Below are positions 26,607 through 33,726 of a stretch of DNA of 64,000 nt, one piece after another. The notes beneath the pieces are model-generated. The model ran no database searches. It was not told where the DNA came from and was given only the letters and a program-made list of their open reading frames with translations. Location of the stretch: positions 62,001 to 126,000 of the forward strand of contig NZ_BSFK01000010.1 of assembly GCF_027922305.1 (NCBI RefSeq). Direction: 5' to 3'. Positions within the stretch are counted from its first letter, which is position 1. Each line of letters opens with the position of its first letter. The position numbers and the translations under genes were made by a program. This DNA comes from Methylopila jiangsuensis (GTDB lineage Bacteria; Pseudomonadota; Alphaproteobacteria; Rhizobiales; Methylopilaceae).

Positions 26607-27286
26607 GGCGCCTTGCGCCGGTCGCGGGCCTCGTCCGGCGAGCCCATCTCCCACGCGGGGGAGGCCGTCTGCCACGTCTGGGGGCAGGTGGGGCAGTCCT
26701 CCATCCAGGCGTCCTGGAAGATGGTGAAGCGGATCGAGGCCCCGGCCATGGAGGCTCCGGTGAAGTCGGCCTCGTAGAACTTGGCCTCCTGCAGGTCGGC
26801 GTCGTTCAGGATCGCCTTGCGGAACTTGGCCTTGCCGGCCTGGGCCATTTCGAGCGCCGCGACCGTGAAATCCGCGCCGGTGAAATCGGCGCCGGCCATG
26901 CGGGCGTGGTCGAGATTGGCGCCGATGAAGCGCGCGTTCACCGCCTGCGCGCCCTGCAGGAACGAGATCTGCAACTGCGCGCCGGACAGGTTGGCCCCGT
27001 CGAGCCGCGCGCCGCGCAGATTGGCGTGGCGGAGGTCGGCGCGGGCGAGATTGGCGTTGGTGAGGTCGGCGCCGGCGAGGTCGGCGCCCTTCAGGTCGGC
27101 GTGGCGCAGATCGGCGCCGGGGCAGGAGGCCTTGGGCGCGATGGCGCAGCCGTTCACGATCCAGGGGTCGGGCCGGGGCTCGTCGTTCTGGATCACGGTC
27201 TGGGCGCGGGCCGCGCCGGCGGCGAGGACGATCAGCAGCGCGGGCGCAAGGCGCCGCAGGGCGCGGGGGAGTCGAGTTCCGGACAT
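26603..27286 (-). CDS. Exported pentapeptide-repeat protein
   Basis: A 227-residue protein with a signal peptide (LAPALLIVLAAGAARAQ) and about twenty tandem A(D/N)Lxx pentapeptides from about residue 55 to 180 (ADLRHADLKGADLAGADLTN and on), which fold as a right-handed beta helix. Two cysteines near the start (NGCAIAPKASC) and CPTC near the end may form disulfides. It is the first gene of the overlapping accessory operon, after a terminator that separates it from exaA. It may be a scaffold; no enzymatic motif is present. Confidence 0.87.
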   Translation of the reverse strand: MSGTRLPRALRRLAPALLIVLAAGAARAQTVIQNDEPRPDPWIVNGCAIAPKASCPGADLRHADLKGADLAGADLTNANLARADLRHANLRGARLDGANLSGAQLQISFLQGAQAVNARFIGANLDHARMAGADFTGADFTVAALEMAQAGKAKFRKAILNDADLQEAKFYEADFTGASMAGASIRFTIFQDAWMEDCPTCPQTWQTASPAWEMGSPDEARDRRKAP

Positions 27287-27317
27287 GGCGTCGGTCTCGC
27301 GAAGAACGGGAAAAGAA

Positions 27318-27353
27318 CCGGCGGCGACCCTCAAGGGCTCATGTCGCCGCCGG
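27318..27353 (-). terminator. Rho-independent terminator after the PQQ dehydrogenase gene
   Basis: A perfect 11-bp inverted repeat (CCGGCGGCGAC, 14-nt loop) about 50 bp after the exaA stop. On the minus strand it is followed by TTCTTTTC. It would end most exaA transcripts and partly insulate the accessory operon. Confidence 0.75.
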
Positions 27354-27402
27354 CGGAGGTCGGCGCGGGGGCCGGAAGAGGAGCCGCCCGCGCCGCGAGG
27401 TC

Positions 27403-29286
27403 TCAGTTCTTCGAGGCGGTCTGCTGCGGCACCTCGAACAGCCAGAACGAGCCGCCCTGGCTGACGAGCTTGGTCTGGTCGGCCATGTCGCCGCCCCAGA
27501 GCGGCACGGCGCCGCCGTAGCCCGAGGCGATGCCGAGATACTGCTTGCCGTCCATCTCGAAGGTCATGGGCACGGACACCACGCCCGAGCCGGTCTGGAA
27601 CGCCCAGAGCTGCTCGCCGGTCTTGGCGTTGAAGGCCTTCACGTAGCCGTCGCTGGTGCCGGTGAAGACCAGATTGCCCTTGGTGGTCATGGTGCCCGCC
27701 CACAGCGGCATGGGCTCCAGGTGCTCCCACACGATCTTGCCGGTCTTCGGGTCGATCGCCCGCAGCGCGCCCACATGGGTGTCGAACTTGCGCTGGATGC
27801 GGAAGCCCTGGCCGAGATAGGCCGCACCCTTCTTGTAGGTGACGTTCTCGGTCCAGTAGTCCTCCATCCAGTCGTTCGACGGGATGTAGAACAGCCCGGT
27901 GTCCTGGCTGTAGGACATGGGGTTCCAGTTCTTACCGCCGAGGAAGTTCGGCGTGACCTTGATCGCCTGGCCCTTGGCCTCGCCCTCCTTGGGCGCCGGC
28001 GGGCGCTGGCCCTCCACCTCGATCGGACGGCCGGTCTTCAGGTCGAAGCCCTTGGCCCAGGAGATGTCGCGCACGAAGGGATAGGCCGCGATCAGCGCGT
28101 TCGGCTTGTTGATCTTGCCGTCGCGGGCGGTCAGCTTGTCGGTGTCGGTCAGGAAGAAGAAGCCGTTGCGGTCGGCGTGGGCGCCGGCGCGGACTTTCTT
28201 GCCGTCCTTTTCCAGGTCGAACAGGATGATCTCGTTGTTGCCCGAATAGTCCCAGGCGTCGTTCGGCGTGTGCTGGAAGAAGCCCACCGGCTCGCCGGTC
28301 GCGGGCTCGATGTAGATCTGGCCCGAGGTGTAGAGGCTGTCGTAGGGCTTCCAGTCGCCGCCGGGGCCGGAGCGGTAGTGGTGGTTCCAGGGCGCCGGGT
28401 TGCCGGTGCCGACCACGATGGTGTTGGTCTTCTCGTCATAGACCGGGCTCTGCCAGGGCGCGCCGCCGCCATGGTTCCAGGCCTCGACCTTCTTGCCGTC
28501 CTTGTCGTTCGGCCAGGAGGGGGCGGCCGCGTCGCCGGTGGGGTTGGAGGGCTTGCCGTTCAGGCGGCCCACATGGCCTTCGACCATGGGACGGTACCAG
28601 ACTTCCTCGCCGGTCTCCGGGTCGCGGGCGTAGAGGCCGCCGACCGCGCCGAATTCGTCGCCGGAATTGCCGTGCACCAGCAGAACCTTGCCGGACTTCG
28701 CGTCCTTCACGACGATGGGCGCCCCGGTGAAGGTGTAGCCGGCGGTGTGGTCGGCGAACTTCTTGTTCCACACCACCTTGCCGGTCTTGCGGTCGAGCGC
28801 GACCATGGAGGCGTCGAGCGTGCCGAAGTAGATCTTGTCGCCATAGATGGCGGCGCCGCGGCTCACCACGTCGCAGCAGGGGCGGATGTCGTCCGGCAGA
28901 CGGTGGGCGTAGCTCCAGAGCTTCTTGCCGGTCTTGGCGTCGAGCGCGAAAATGCGGCTGTAGGAGGCGGTGATGTAGATCACGCCGTCGCGCATCAGCG
29001 CCTGGCCTTCCTGGCCGCGCTGCTTTTCGTCGCCGAACGAGAACGACCACTTGGGCTTCATCTGCGCGACGTTTTCGGCGTTGATCTGGTCGAGCGTGCT
29101 GTAACGCTGCGCCTTGATCCCGAGGCCGTACATCAGGACGTCGTCGTTGCTGGCCTGGTCGTTGACGATGTCTTCCCACGTCACCGGCCGCATCTCGGCG
29201 GCGAGCGCAGGCGTGGCGGCGGCGAGAATGAGCGCGGACGCGCCCGCCGCCAGGAGGCGCAGGCCCCCACGGGTGAAGTCGGTCAT
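27403..29286 (-). CDS. exaA: PQQ-dependent alcohol (ethanol/methanol-family) dehydrogenase, ExaA-like
   Basis: 627 residues: a signal peptide (cleavage near ALAA-E, residue 31) and an eight-bladed quinoprotein propeller with the adjacent-cysteine pair C137-C138 next to PQQ. Metal/PQQ residues by alignment to the family are E211 (HGNSGDEFG), N296 (VVGTGNPAPW) and the catalytic base D346 (NDAWDYSGNNE). The residue two after D346 is Ser, not Asp, which marks the calcium-type ExaA/PedE class rather than lanthanide XoxF/PedH. It oxidises primary alcohols in the periplasm, passing electrons to a cytochrome c. GGAGGAACACT precedes the ATG. Confidence 0.93.
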   Translation of the reverse strand: MTDFTRGGLRLLAAGASALILAAATPALAAEMRPVTWEDIVNDQASNDDVLMYGLGIKAQRYSTLDQINAENVAQMKPKWSFSFGDEKQRGQEGQALMRDGVIYITASYSRIFALDAKTGKKLWSYAHRLPDDIRPCCDVVSRGAAIYGDKIYFGTLDASMVALDRKTGKVVWNKKFADHTAGYTFTGAPIVVKDAKSGKVLLVHGNSGDEFGAVGGLYARDPETGEEVWYRPMVEGHVGRLNGKPSNPTGDAAAPSWPNDKDGKKVEAWNHGGGAPWQSPVYDEKTNTIVVGTGNPAPWNHHYRSGPGGDWKPYDSLYTSGQIYIEPATGEPVGFFQHTPNDAWDYSGNNEIILFDLEKDGKKVRAGAHADRNGFFFLTDTDKLTARDGKINKPNALIAAYPFVRDISWAKGFDLKTGRPIEVEGQRPPAPKEGEAKGQAIKVTPNFLGGKNWNPMSYSQDTGLFYIPSNDWMEDYWTENVTYKKGAAYLGQGFRIQRKFDTHVGALRAIDPKTGKIVWEHLEPMPLWAGTMTTKGNLVFTGTSDGYVKAFNAKTGEQLWAFQTGSGVVSVPMTFEMDGKQYLGIASGYGGAVPLWGGDMADQTKLVSQGGSFWLFEVPQQTASKN

Positions 29287-29360
29287 AGTGTTCCTCCCAC
29301 GGCCTTGGTCTTTATCGCCAGCCGTTGGATGGAAACGTTACAGACAAGCCAAGACTAGTT

Positions 29361-29378
29361 CGTGAGAAAATTCTCACG
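29361..29378. promoter_or_regulatory. Perfect palindrome upstream of exaA (putative operator)
   Basis: CGTGAGAA-AA-TTCTCACG is an 8-bp perfect inverted repeat with a 2-bp centre, located 75-92 bp upstream of the exaA ATG. A second weaker dyad (CATGT at 29381, ACATG at 29397) lies beside it. A site for one of the two local response regulators is plausible but inferred. Confidence 0.5.
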
Positions 29379-29443
29379 ATCATGTGGAACATAGGGACAT
29401 GAGGCGGAAGGCGAACCTGGCGCCGATATAGATTATTATTTCA

Positions 29444-30139
29444 TTATTTCCTAATCGCGGCCGCGCTTCGGGCCGGCGCAGGCGCGGGCCTGCGGACCAG
29501 ATGGAAGCCCGCGCCGCGCACGGTGCGCACCGTCACGTCCGAGCCGAGCTTCGCGAGCTTGCGCCGCACGTAGCCCACATAGACGTCGACCGAATTGTGG
29601 GTCATGGAGCTCGGCGCGCCCCAGGCCTCCCGAAGCACGCTTTCCCGGTCCACCAGCGCCCCGTTGGCGCGCGCCAGCAGCGCCAGAAGCTCCGTCTCGC
29701 GGCGGGTGAGGTCCTGCCGGCGGTCGCCGACCTTCAGTTCAAGCCCCCGATGGTCGAGCACGGCGTCGCCGCCGGTGATGAGCGCCATGGCGCCGCCGCC
29801 CCGGCGGCGCAGCAGGGCGCGCAACTTGGCGGCGAGCTCCGACAAATGGAACGGGCGATGGAAGCAGGCGTCGGCGCCAGCCTCGTAGCAGGCGAGCCGC
29901 TCCGCGAGGACGTCGGCGTCGGTGGCGACCACCGCGATCGCGTCCGGCGCCCGGACGCGGAGCGCCGCCAGCTCCGCGAACACCCGCGCGTCGGCGGCGG
30001 GCGCCGCGATCAGGACGATCTCGGCCGCGCCGGTCTCCGGCAGGGTCTCAAAGGTGCGGGCCGCAAAGCCTTCCGCGTCGAGCGCGGTGGCGAGATAGCC
30101 GCGCAGGCCGCCGATTTCGATCACGACGACGGAGGTCAT
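29444..30139 (-). CDS. OmpR-type winged-helix regulator with degenerate receiver
   Basis: 231 residues. The C-terminal domain (about 125-218) is a clear OmpR/PhoB winged helix (LTRRETELLALLARANGALV; NSVDVYVGYVRRKL; VRTVRGAGFHLV). The N-terminal domain has receiver size and secondary structure (ADACFHRPFHLSELAAKLRALL near its end), but the acidic pocket reads VVVIEIGG and the phospho-acceptor position reads VLIAAPAAD, with no aspartate. It is therefore probably not controlled by phosphorylation. It precedes exaA in the same direction by 157 bp. Confidence 0.85.
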   Translation of the reverse strand: MTSVVVIEIGGLRGYLATALDAEGFAARTFETLPETGAAEIVLIAAPAADARVFAELAALRVRAPDAIAVVATDADVLAERLACYEAGADACFHRPFHLSELAAKLRALLRRRGGGAMALITGGDAVLDHRGLELKVGDRRQDLTRRETELLALLARANGALVDRESVLREAWGAPSSMTHNSVDVYVGYVRRKLAKLGSDVTVRTVRGAGFHLVRRPAPAPARSAAAIRK

Positions 30140-30278
30140 CCCGCTTCAGGCCTCATCAGCGACCGACGTCTCCGAACGACGGCGGACATGACGCCCGAAA
30201 CCATGGCCGATGACCGGGATCAATCCGTGCGAAAGGCGAAGCCGGGCCGGACAGCCCTCCCGGCGGCCCGCGCAGGCG

Positions 30279-31619
30279 TCAGCGGCGTCCCGCGATCCGG
30301 GACAGCTCCTTGAGATGGCCTTCGCTGCGCTGGAAGGCGGCGGAGGCGGCGTCCCAGTCCTGCGCCTGGATGTGCTGCATCATCTGCCCGGCCTCGCGGC
30401 GCACCGCGTCACGCGCGGCGATGGCCTCGTCGGCGGCGCGGCCCTGGCCGCGGATCACGTCGAGGCGCCTGCCGAAGCCGTCCACGTCCGTCAGCGGCGG
30501 CGTCAGGCCGACGAGCGCGCCGGCGAGGCGGCGGCGCATGGCTTCGGCGTCGGCCGGCAGGCGGGCGAGGTCGTAGCGCGGCAGGCCGCGCTCGCCGGCG
30601 GCGTCGACGCCGTTCAGCGCCGTGGTCTCGGCGGACACCAGCTGCTCCAGCGCCTGGTCGATCTCGCCGCGGGTCTTGCGGGCGGTCTCGGCGATGCGGC
30701 TGACGTTTTCGGCGATCTCGTTGGTGGCGGCCCGCTGCTGCCCCAGCACCTCCGCGAGCGCGTTCATGTGGTTGGTGATGATCGACACCCGCTCGCCGAC
30801 GCCTTCGACCTTCTGCCCGGCCATGCGGATGGTGGCGTCGCCGGCCGCGACCGCTTCGGCGCTCTCGCCGGTGGCGCGCTTGATGGCGTCGGTCTCCTCG
30901 GTCAGCGTGGCGATGCGGGCGCGGATCTGCTCGGTGGCCTTGGCGGTCTGCCCGGACAGCGACTTCACCTCGTTCGCCACCACCGCGAAGCCGCGGCCGG
31001 CTTCGCCCGCGCGGGCGGCTTCGATGGTCGCGTTCAGGGCGAGCAGGTTGGTCTGGCTGGAGATGGCCTCGATGGCCCCGGCCATTTCGGCGATCTGGCG
31101 CACGGCGTCCTCCAGCACGTCGATGCGCTGGGCGATGGCGGAGACCCGGTCGCTGATGACGGTCATGGAGCCGGCGGCGCCGCGCATCTCGTCGACGCAG
31201 AGGCGGGTCTCCTCGCGCACCGCGAGCGCGTCGTCCGCGCCGACGCGGCTGGTGGAGGACAGTTCGGCGATGGAGCTCGCCAGCTCTTCGACCGCGCCGG
31301 CGATGGTGGAGGTGCTTTCCGCCACCTGACGCACGTCGTGGGTGACCCAGCCGACCGAGATCGCGGTTCCCGATGCGCTGGTGGCGAGCCCGACCATGAC
31401 GTTGAGATCGTCGAGTCCGCGCGCCTGCTGGGCGGCGGAGAACGCCTCCAGCGCGGCGCCGGAAGCGCCTTCGGGCCACGCGGACGGCGTCGCGCCGCGC
31501 TTCATGGCGTCGAGCGCCGCCACGATGGCGGAGTGATCGAACTCCCGTTCCGCCGCAGGGGCGGGCTGGGCGGCCGCGGCCTTTGCGTTCGAAGCGAAGC
31601 GGCCAAAACCGAAAGTCAT
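30279..31619 (-). CDS. Soluble methyl-accepting chemotaxis protein
   Basis: 446 residues, no membrane helices. A short N-terminal region leads to the signalling domain (about 90-330) with the canonical tip [20 protein letters not shown] and [20 protein letters not shown]. The C-terminal about 110 residues (from about 335) form a separate helical domain ([38 protein letters not shown]) that I cannot assign; it sits where zinc-binding CZB domains are found in other soluble receptors, but the CZB His/Cys pattern is not evident. The ligand is unknown. Confidence 0.9.
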   Translation of the reverse strand: MTFGFGRFASNAKAAAAQPAPAAEREFDHSAIVAALDAMKRGATPSAWPEGASGAALEAFSAAQQARGLDDLNVMVGLATSASGTAISVGWVTHDVRQVAESTSTIAGAVEELASSIAELSSTSRVGADDALAVREETRLCVDEMRGAAGSMTVISDRVSAIAQRIDVLEDAVRQIAEMAGAIEAISSQTNLLALNATIEAARAGEAGRGFAVVANEVKSLSGQTAKATEQIRARIATLTEETDAIKRATGESAEAVAAGDATIRMAGQKVEGVGERVSIITNHMNALAEVLGQQRAATNEIAENVSRIAETARKTRGEIDQALEQLVSAETTALNGVDAAGERGLPRYDLARLPADAEAMRRRLAGALVGLTPPLTDVDGFGRRLDVIRGQGRAADEAIAARDAVRREAGQMMQHIQAQDWDAASAAFQRSEGHLKELSRIAGRR

Positions 31620-31740
31620 GATGTCCTCGTCAGGCTCTCCGGGCGCAGCCTTCTTGCGTGCTGGCCGCCAATGACGAGGCGATTGTTGCGCGGCGACCTT
31701 AACGTCCGGTCACCGCGCAACCTTTTTGAAGCGATTTAGG

Positions 31741-31755
31741 ACATTCGGCGAATGT
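31741..31755. promoter_or_regulatory. 15-bp perfect dyad upstream of the chemoreceptor gene
   Basis: ACATTCG-G-CGAATGT is a 7-1-7 palindrome between the SIMPL stop and the chemoreceptor start (about 122 bp upstream of that ATG). A one-base loop excludes an RNA terminator, so it is more likely a protein-binding site. The regulator is unknown. Confidence 0.35.
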
Positions 31756-31765
31756 GAATTCGGCG

Positions 31766-32479
31766 TCAGGGCTGGATGGACCAGCGCATCGTGACCTCCG
31801 CCCGGATGTCCTGCTCCCCGCGGGCGATCGGCGTGGGCGCGGCGGCGTCCTTGGCCGCCGCGCGCATGGCGTAAGGGCGCACGATGCCCTGGGGCGCATC
31901 GTTCTCCTGGATGAATTCGACCTTGCCGAGGGTGACGCCGGCGCTGGTGGCGTAAAGCTCCGCCTTGCGCTTGGCGTCGGCCACCGCCGCGCGGCGCGCC
32001 TCGTCCATTTTGGCGTCGCGGTCCGACACCTCGAAGGCGAGGCCCTCGATCTGGTTCGAGCCGGAGGCGACGATCGAATCGAGCAGCCCGCCGAGCTTGT
32101 CGATGTCGCGCGCGCGGATGGTGACGGCGTTGCGCACCTCATAGCCGGTCAGCACCGGCGGGCGGCCGTCGCCATAATCGTATTGCGGCTGGACGGTGAG
32201 CCCGGAGGTGCCGAAATCCCGGTCGGCGATCTTGGCGTCCCTGATCGTGGCGAACACCTTGGTCATGGCCTCGGCGTTGGCGCGCAGCGCGTCGCCGGCG
32301 TTCGGGGCGCGCGTCACCACGCCGGTGGTGATGATGGCGACGTCCGGCGCGGCGGTCGCGACGCCCTCGCCGGTGAGGGTGAGATGGAACGGCCGCTCTC
32401 CCCGTGGTTCCGCCCGCGCCGCCCCTGTCGCCAGAACGCCGGCCGCGGCGGCGGCGAGAACGAGATGGGAAAGACGCAT
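31766..32479 (-). CDS. SIMPL (DUF541) domain periplasmic protein
   Basis: 237 residues with a signal peptide (LVLAAAAAGVLATGAARA) and a SIMPL/DUF541 domain: ERPFHLTLTGEGVATAAPD, VQPQYDY, LTGYEVRNAVTIRARDIDKL and the helix EARRAAVADAKRKAELYA. Family members (BP26, YggE-like) form periplasmic or outer-membrane-associated oligomers linked to oxidative stress tolerance; the biochemical role is unresolved. The ATG at 32479 has AAGGAGCG just upstream and is preferred over the frame's earlier start at 32593. Confidence 0.9.
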   Translation of the reverse strand: MRLSHLVLAAAAAGVLATGAARAEPRGERPFHLTLTGEGVATAAPDVAIITTGVVTRAPNAGDALRANAEAMTKVFATIRDAKIADRDFGTSGLTVQPQYDYGDGRPPVLTGYEVRNAVTIRARDIDKLGGLLDSIVASGSNQIEGLAFEVSDRDAKMDEARRAAVADAKRKAELYATSAGVTLGKVEFIQENDAPQGIVRPYAMRAAAKDAAAPTPIARGEQDIRAEVTMRWSIQP

Positions 32480-32715
32480 GGCGCGCTCCTTGAGGCCGGT
32501 GACATGGCGGCCGGGCGCACACGTTGGAGGCGTCCGGCGGGTGGCGCTATCCATACCAAGGATTGCGTCCCTGATGGGGCGCCGGCGCGGCATGGTGTCT
32601 GAACGCGCCTCGCGGCGGGGCGGAGGCCGTTTCCGCTCCCGACGTCATTGAGACGCCGGAGAAGGCAAGCGATGGAGGGCCGCAAGCGGTCCGCATCAAG
32701 ACAATGCCGGGATGG

Positions 32716-32823
32716 AAAAAAGAAAAGGCGGAACCGCCTCGGGGGGAGCGGTTCCGCCTCTGCGCAAGGCGCGCCGGTCGGGGGGGCCGGTGGCCTTTTG
32801 GAAGGCTCGTTGCGAGCTTTCAG
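32716..32823 (-). ncRNA. Predicted stress-induced sRNA with two C-rich loops (GsrN-like design)
   Basis: Starting about 7 nt after a GGAAC-N16-CGTT promoter and ending in a T-tract, this predicts an RNA of about 107 nt. On the minus strand it forms: a small hairpin GCTCG-CAA-CGAGC; a GCCTT/AAGGC hairpin; a hairpin with CCGG arms (32774-32777, 32787-32790) around a loop of seven C plus GA; and a 12-bp terminator stem (32726-32737 with 32748-32759) whose loop holds six C, followed by TTTCTTTTTT. C-rich loops can pair with purine-rich ribosome binding sites. Caulobacter GsrN is a sigmaT-dependent sRNA of this size class with a C-rich loop. Homology is inferred from design, not alignment. Confidence 0.6.
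32726..32759 (-). terminator. Strong Rho-independent terminator of the sRNA candidate
   Basis: A perfect 12-bp stem (AGGCGGAACCGC) with a 10-nt loop containing six C on the minus strand, followed by TTTCTTTTTT. It could also end read-through from the hydrolase-like gene at 32883. Confidence 0.85.
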
Positions 32824-32829
32824 CCAACA

Positions 32830-32854
32830 AACGCGGGGCCGGAGGTTCGGTTCC
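32830..32854 (-). promoter_or_regulatory. Predicted EcfG (general stress response) promoter
   Basis: On the minus strand GGAAC (32854-32850) and CGTT (32833-32830) are separated by exactly 16 bp. This is the consensus of alphaproteobacterial EcfG/SigT promoters. No coding gene follows on this strand within the next 350 bp, only the sRNA candidate. Confidence 0.65.
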
Positions 32855-32860
32855 CGCCCC

Positions 32861-32883
32861 ATCCGTTTTTTTACGGATTTTTT
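32861..32883 (+). terminator. U-rich hairpin facing the hydrolase-like gene
   Basis: ATCCGT-TTTTTT-ACGGAT followed by TTTTT on the plus strand, ending at the stop codon of the minus-strand gene. It could stop plus-strand transcription entering that gene. No plus-strand gene lies upstream, so its function is unclear. The stem is only 6 bp. Confidence 0.45.
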
Positions 32884-33653
32884 CAGCGCACCGGCGGCGC
32901 CGTGCCCAGCCGGCTTTCCAGGAAGGCGATGGCGCGGTCCCAGGCCAGCTCGGCGGGGCGCCGGGCGTAGGCTTCCGGCTTGTCCGCGTCCTCGAAGCCA
33001 TGGGCCGCGCCTTCGTAAAGGAACAGCTCGAAGGTCTTCTCCTCCGCCTCCAGGGCCTTCTTGAAGGCCGGGATCGTGGCGGTCACGGCGTCGTCCAGCC
33101 CGGCGTAGTGCAGTTGAAGCGGGGCCTCCGCCCGCTCCGCCACCGCCTCGCTTCCGCGCCCGTCATAGGCGACCACGGCCTTCACCTGCGTCAGCGCCGC
33201 GAGCCGCAGGGCTCCGTCGGCGCCCGCGCCGAAGCCGAACACGCCTACGTCGCCCTTGGACTCCAGATGATGGGCGAGATAGGCCACGGCGCGGCCGAGC
33301 GCTTCGTCGCCGTCAGCGGGTGGGGTCTCCACCGCAAGCACCAGAAAACCCGCGACCGCCAGCCGGCGCGCCACGTCCTCGCGGTGCGGCGTGAGGCCGT
33401 CGACGTCGGGCAGGATCAGCACCGCCGGCCGCTTGGTCTCGGTTTTTCCCCGCGCGATCAGGCCGGCGACGCCCGCCTGCTCCGCAGTGACCCGCTCGGT
33501 CTCCAGCCGTCGGTCGTCGGGCGAGACCACCGCCGCGCCCGCGGCGACGGCGCCCAAAGCGCAGAACCCGAGCGCCGCCGCGAGCACGCTTCGGCGATCG
33601 GGGCTCCGGACAGGATCGGACACGCCGTCACGGCGCGGTGCTGAGACGGTCAT
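32883..33653 (-). CDS. Dienelactone-hydrolase-like exported protein lacking the nucleophile
   Basis: 256 residues from the ATG at 33653, with an N-terminal twin-arginine-like signal (DRRSVLAAALGFCALGAVAAG). The alpha/beta-hydrolase fold of the DLH family is clear: PAVLILPDVDGLTPHREDVA, VAYLAHHL, FLYEGAAHGFEDAD. The nucleophile elbow, normally G-x-C-x-G, reads GFGAGADG with Gly in the Cys position, while the His of AAHGF and an Asp in YAGLDDAV remain. It is thus probably not a normal esterase; a binding role or a different chemistry is possible. Confidence 0.82.
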   Translation of the reverse strand: MTVSAPRRDGVSDPVRSPDRRSVLAAALGFCALGAVAAGAAVVSPDDRRLETERVTAEQAGVAGLIARGKTETKRPAVLILPDVDGLTPHREDVARRLAVAGFLVLAVETPPADGDEALGRAVAYLAHHLESKGDVGVFGFGAGADGALRLAALTQVKAVVAYDGRGSEAVAERAEAPLQLHYAGLDDAVTATIPAFKKALEAEEKTFELFLYEGAAHGFEDADKPEAYARRPAELAWDRAIAFLESRLGTAPPVR

Positions 33654-33726
33654 CGCGAATCCTCGCATGCGCATGAGTGAGGGCCAGCCTACACGACCCG
33701 CGGGCCGGAGCGCCGTCACGGAGCCG

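Larger units (their letters stand above)
32480..32882. other. 403-bp intergenic region holding an sRNA candidate
   Basis: No reading frame here shows family resemblance or a ribosome binding site. The left half (32480-32710) has no recognisable element. The right half contains a stress-type promoter, a C-rich-loop RNA and two opposed intrinsic terminators, described as separate features. Confidence 0.6.

Noticed and set aside
27403-29286. Calling the PQQ enzyme XoxF (lanthanide methanol dehydrogenase)
   Set aside because: The residue two after the catalytic Asp is Ser, not Asp, and the gene neighbourhood is of exa/ped type.
32314-32862. 182-codon minus-strand frame over the sRNA candidate
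   Set aside because: Lacks a Shine-Dalgarno and homology, overlaps the terminator and the SIMPL gene in another frame, and its codon pattern is unlike neighbouring genes.
32712-33644. 310-codon plus-strand frame across the sRNA region and the hydrolase-like gene
   Set aside because: Antisense to a gene with clear domain structure and crosses a terminator; no family features.
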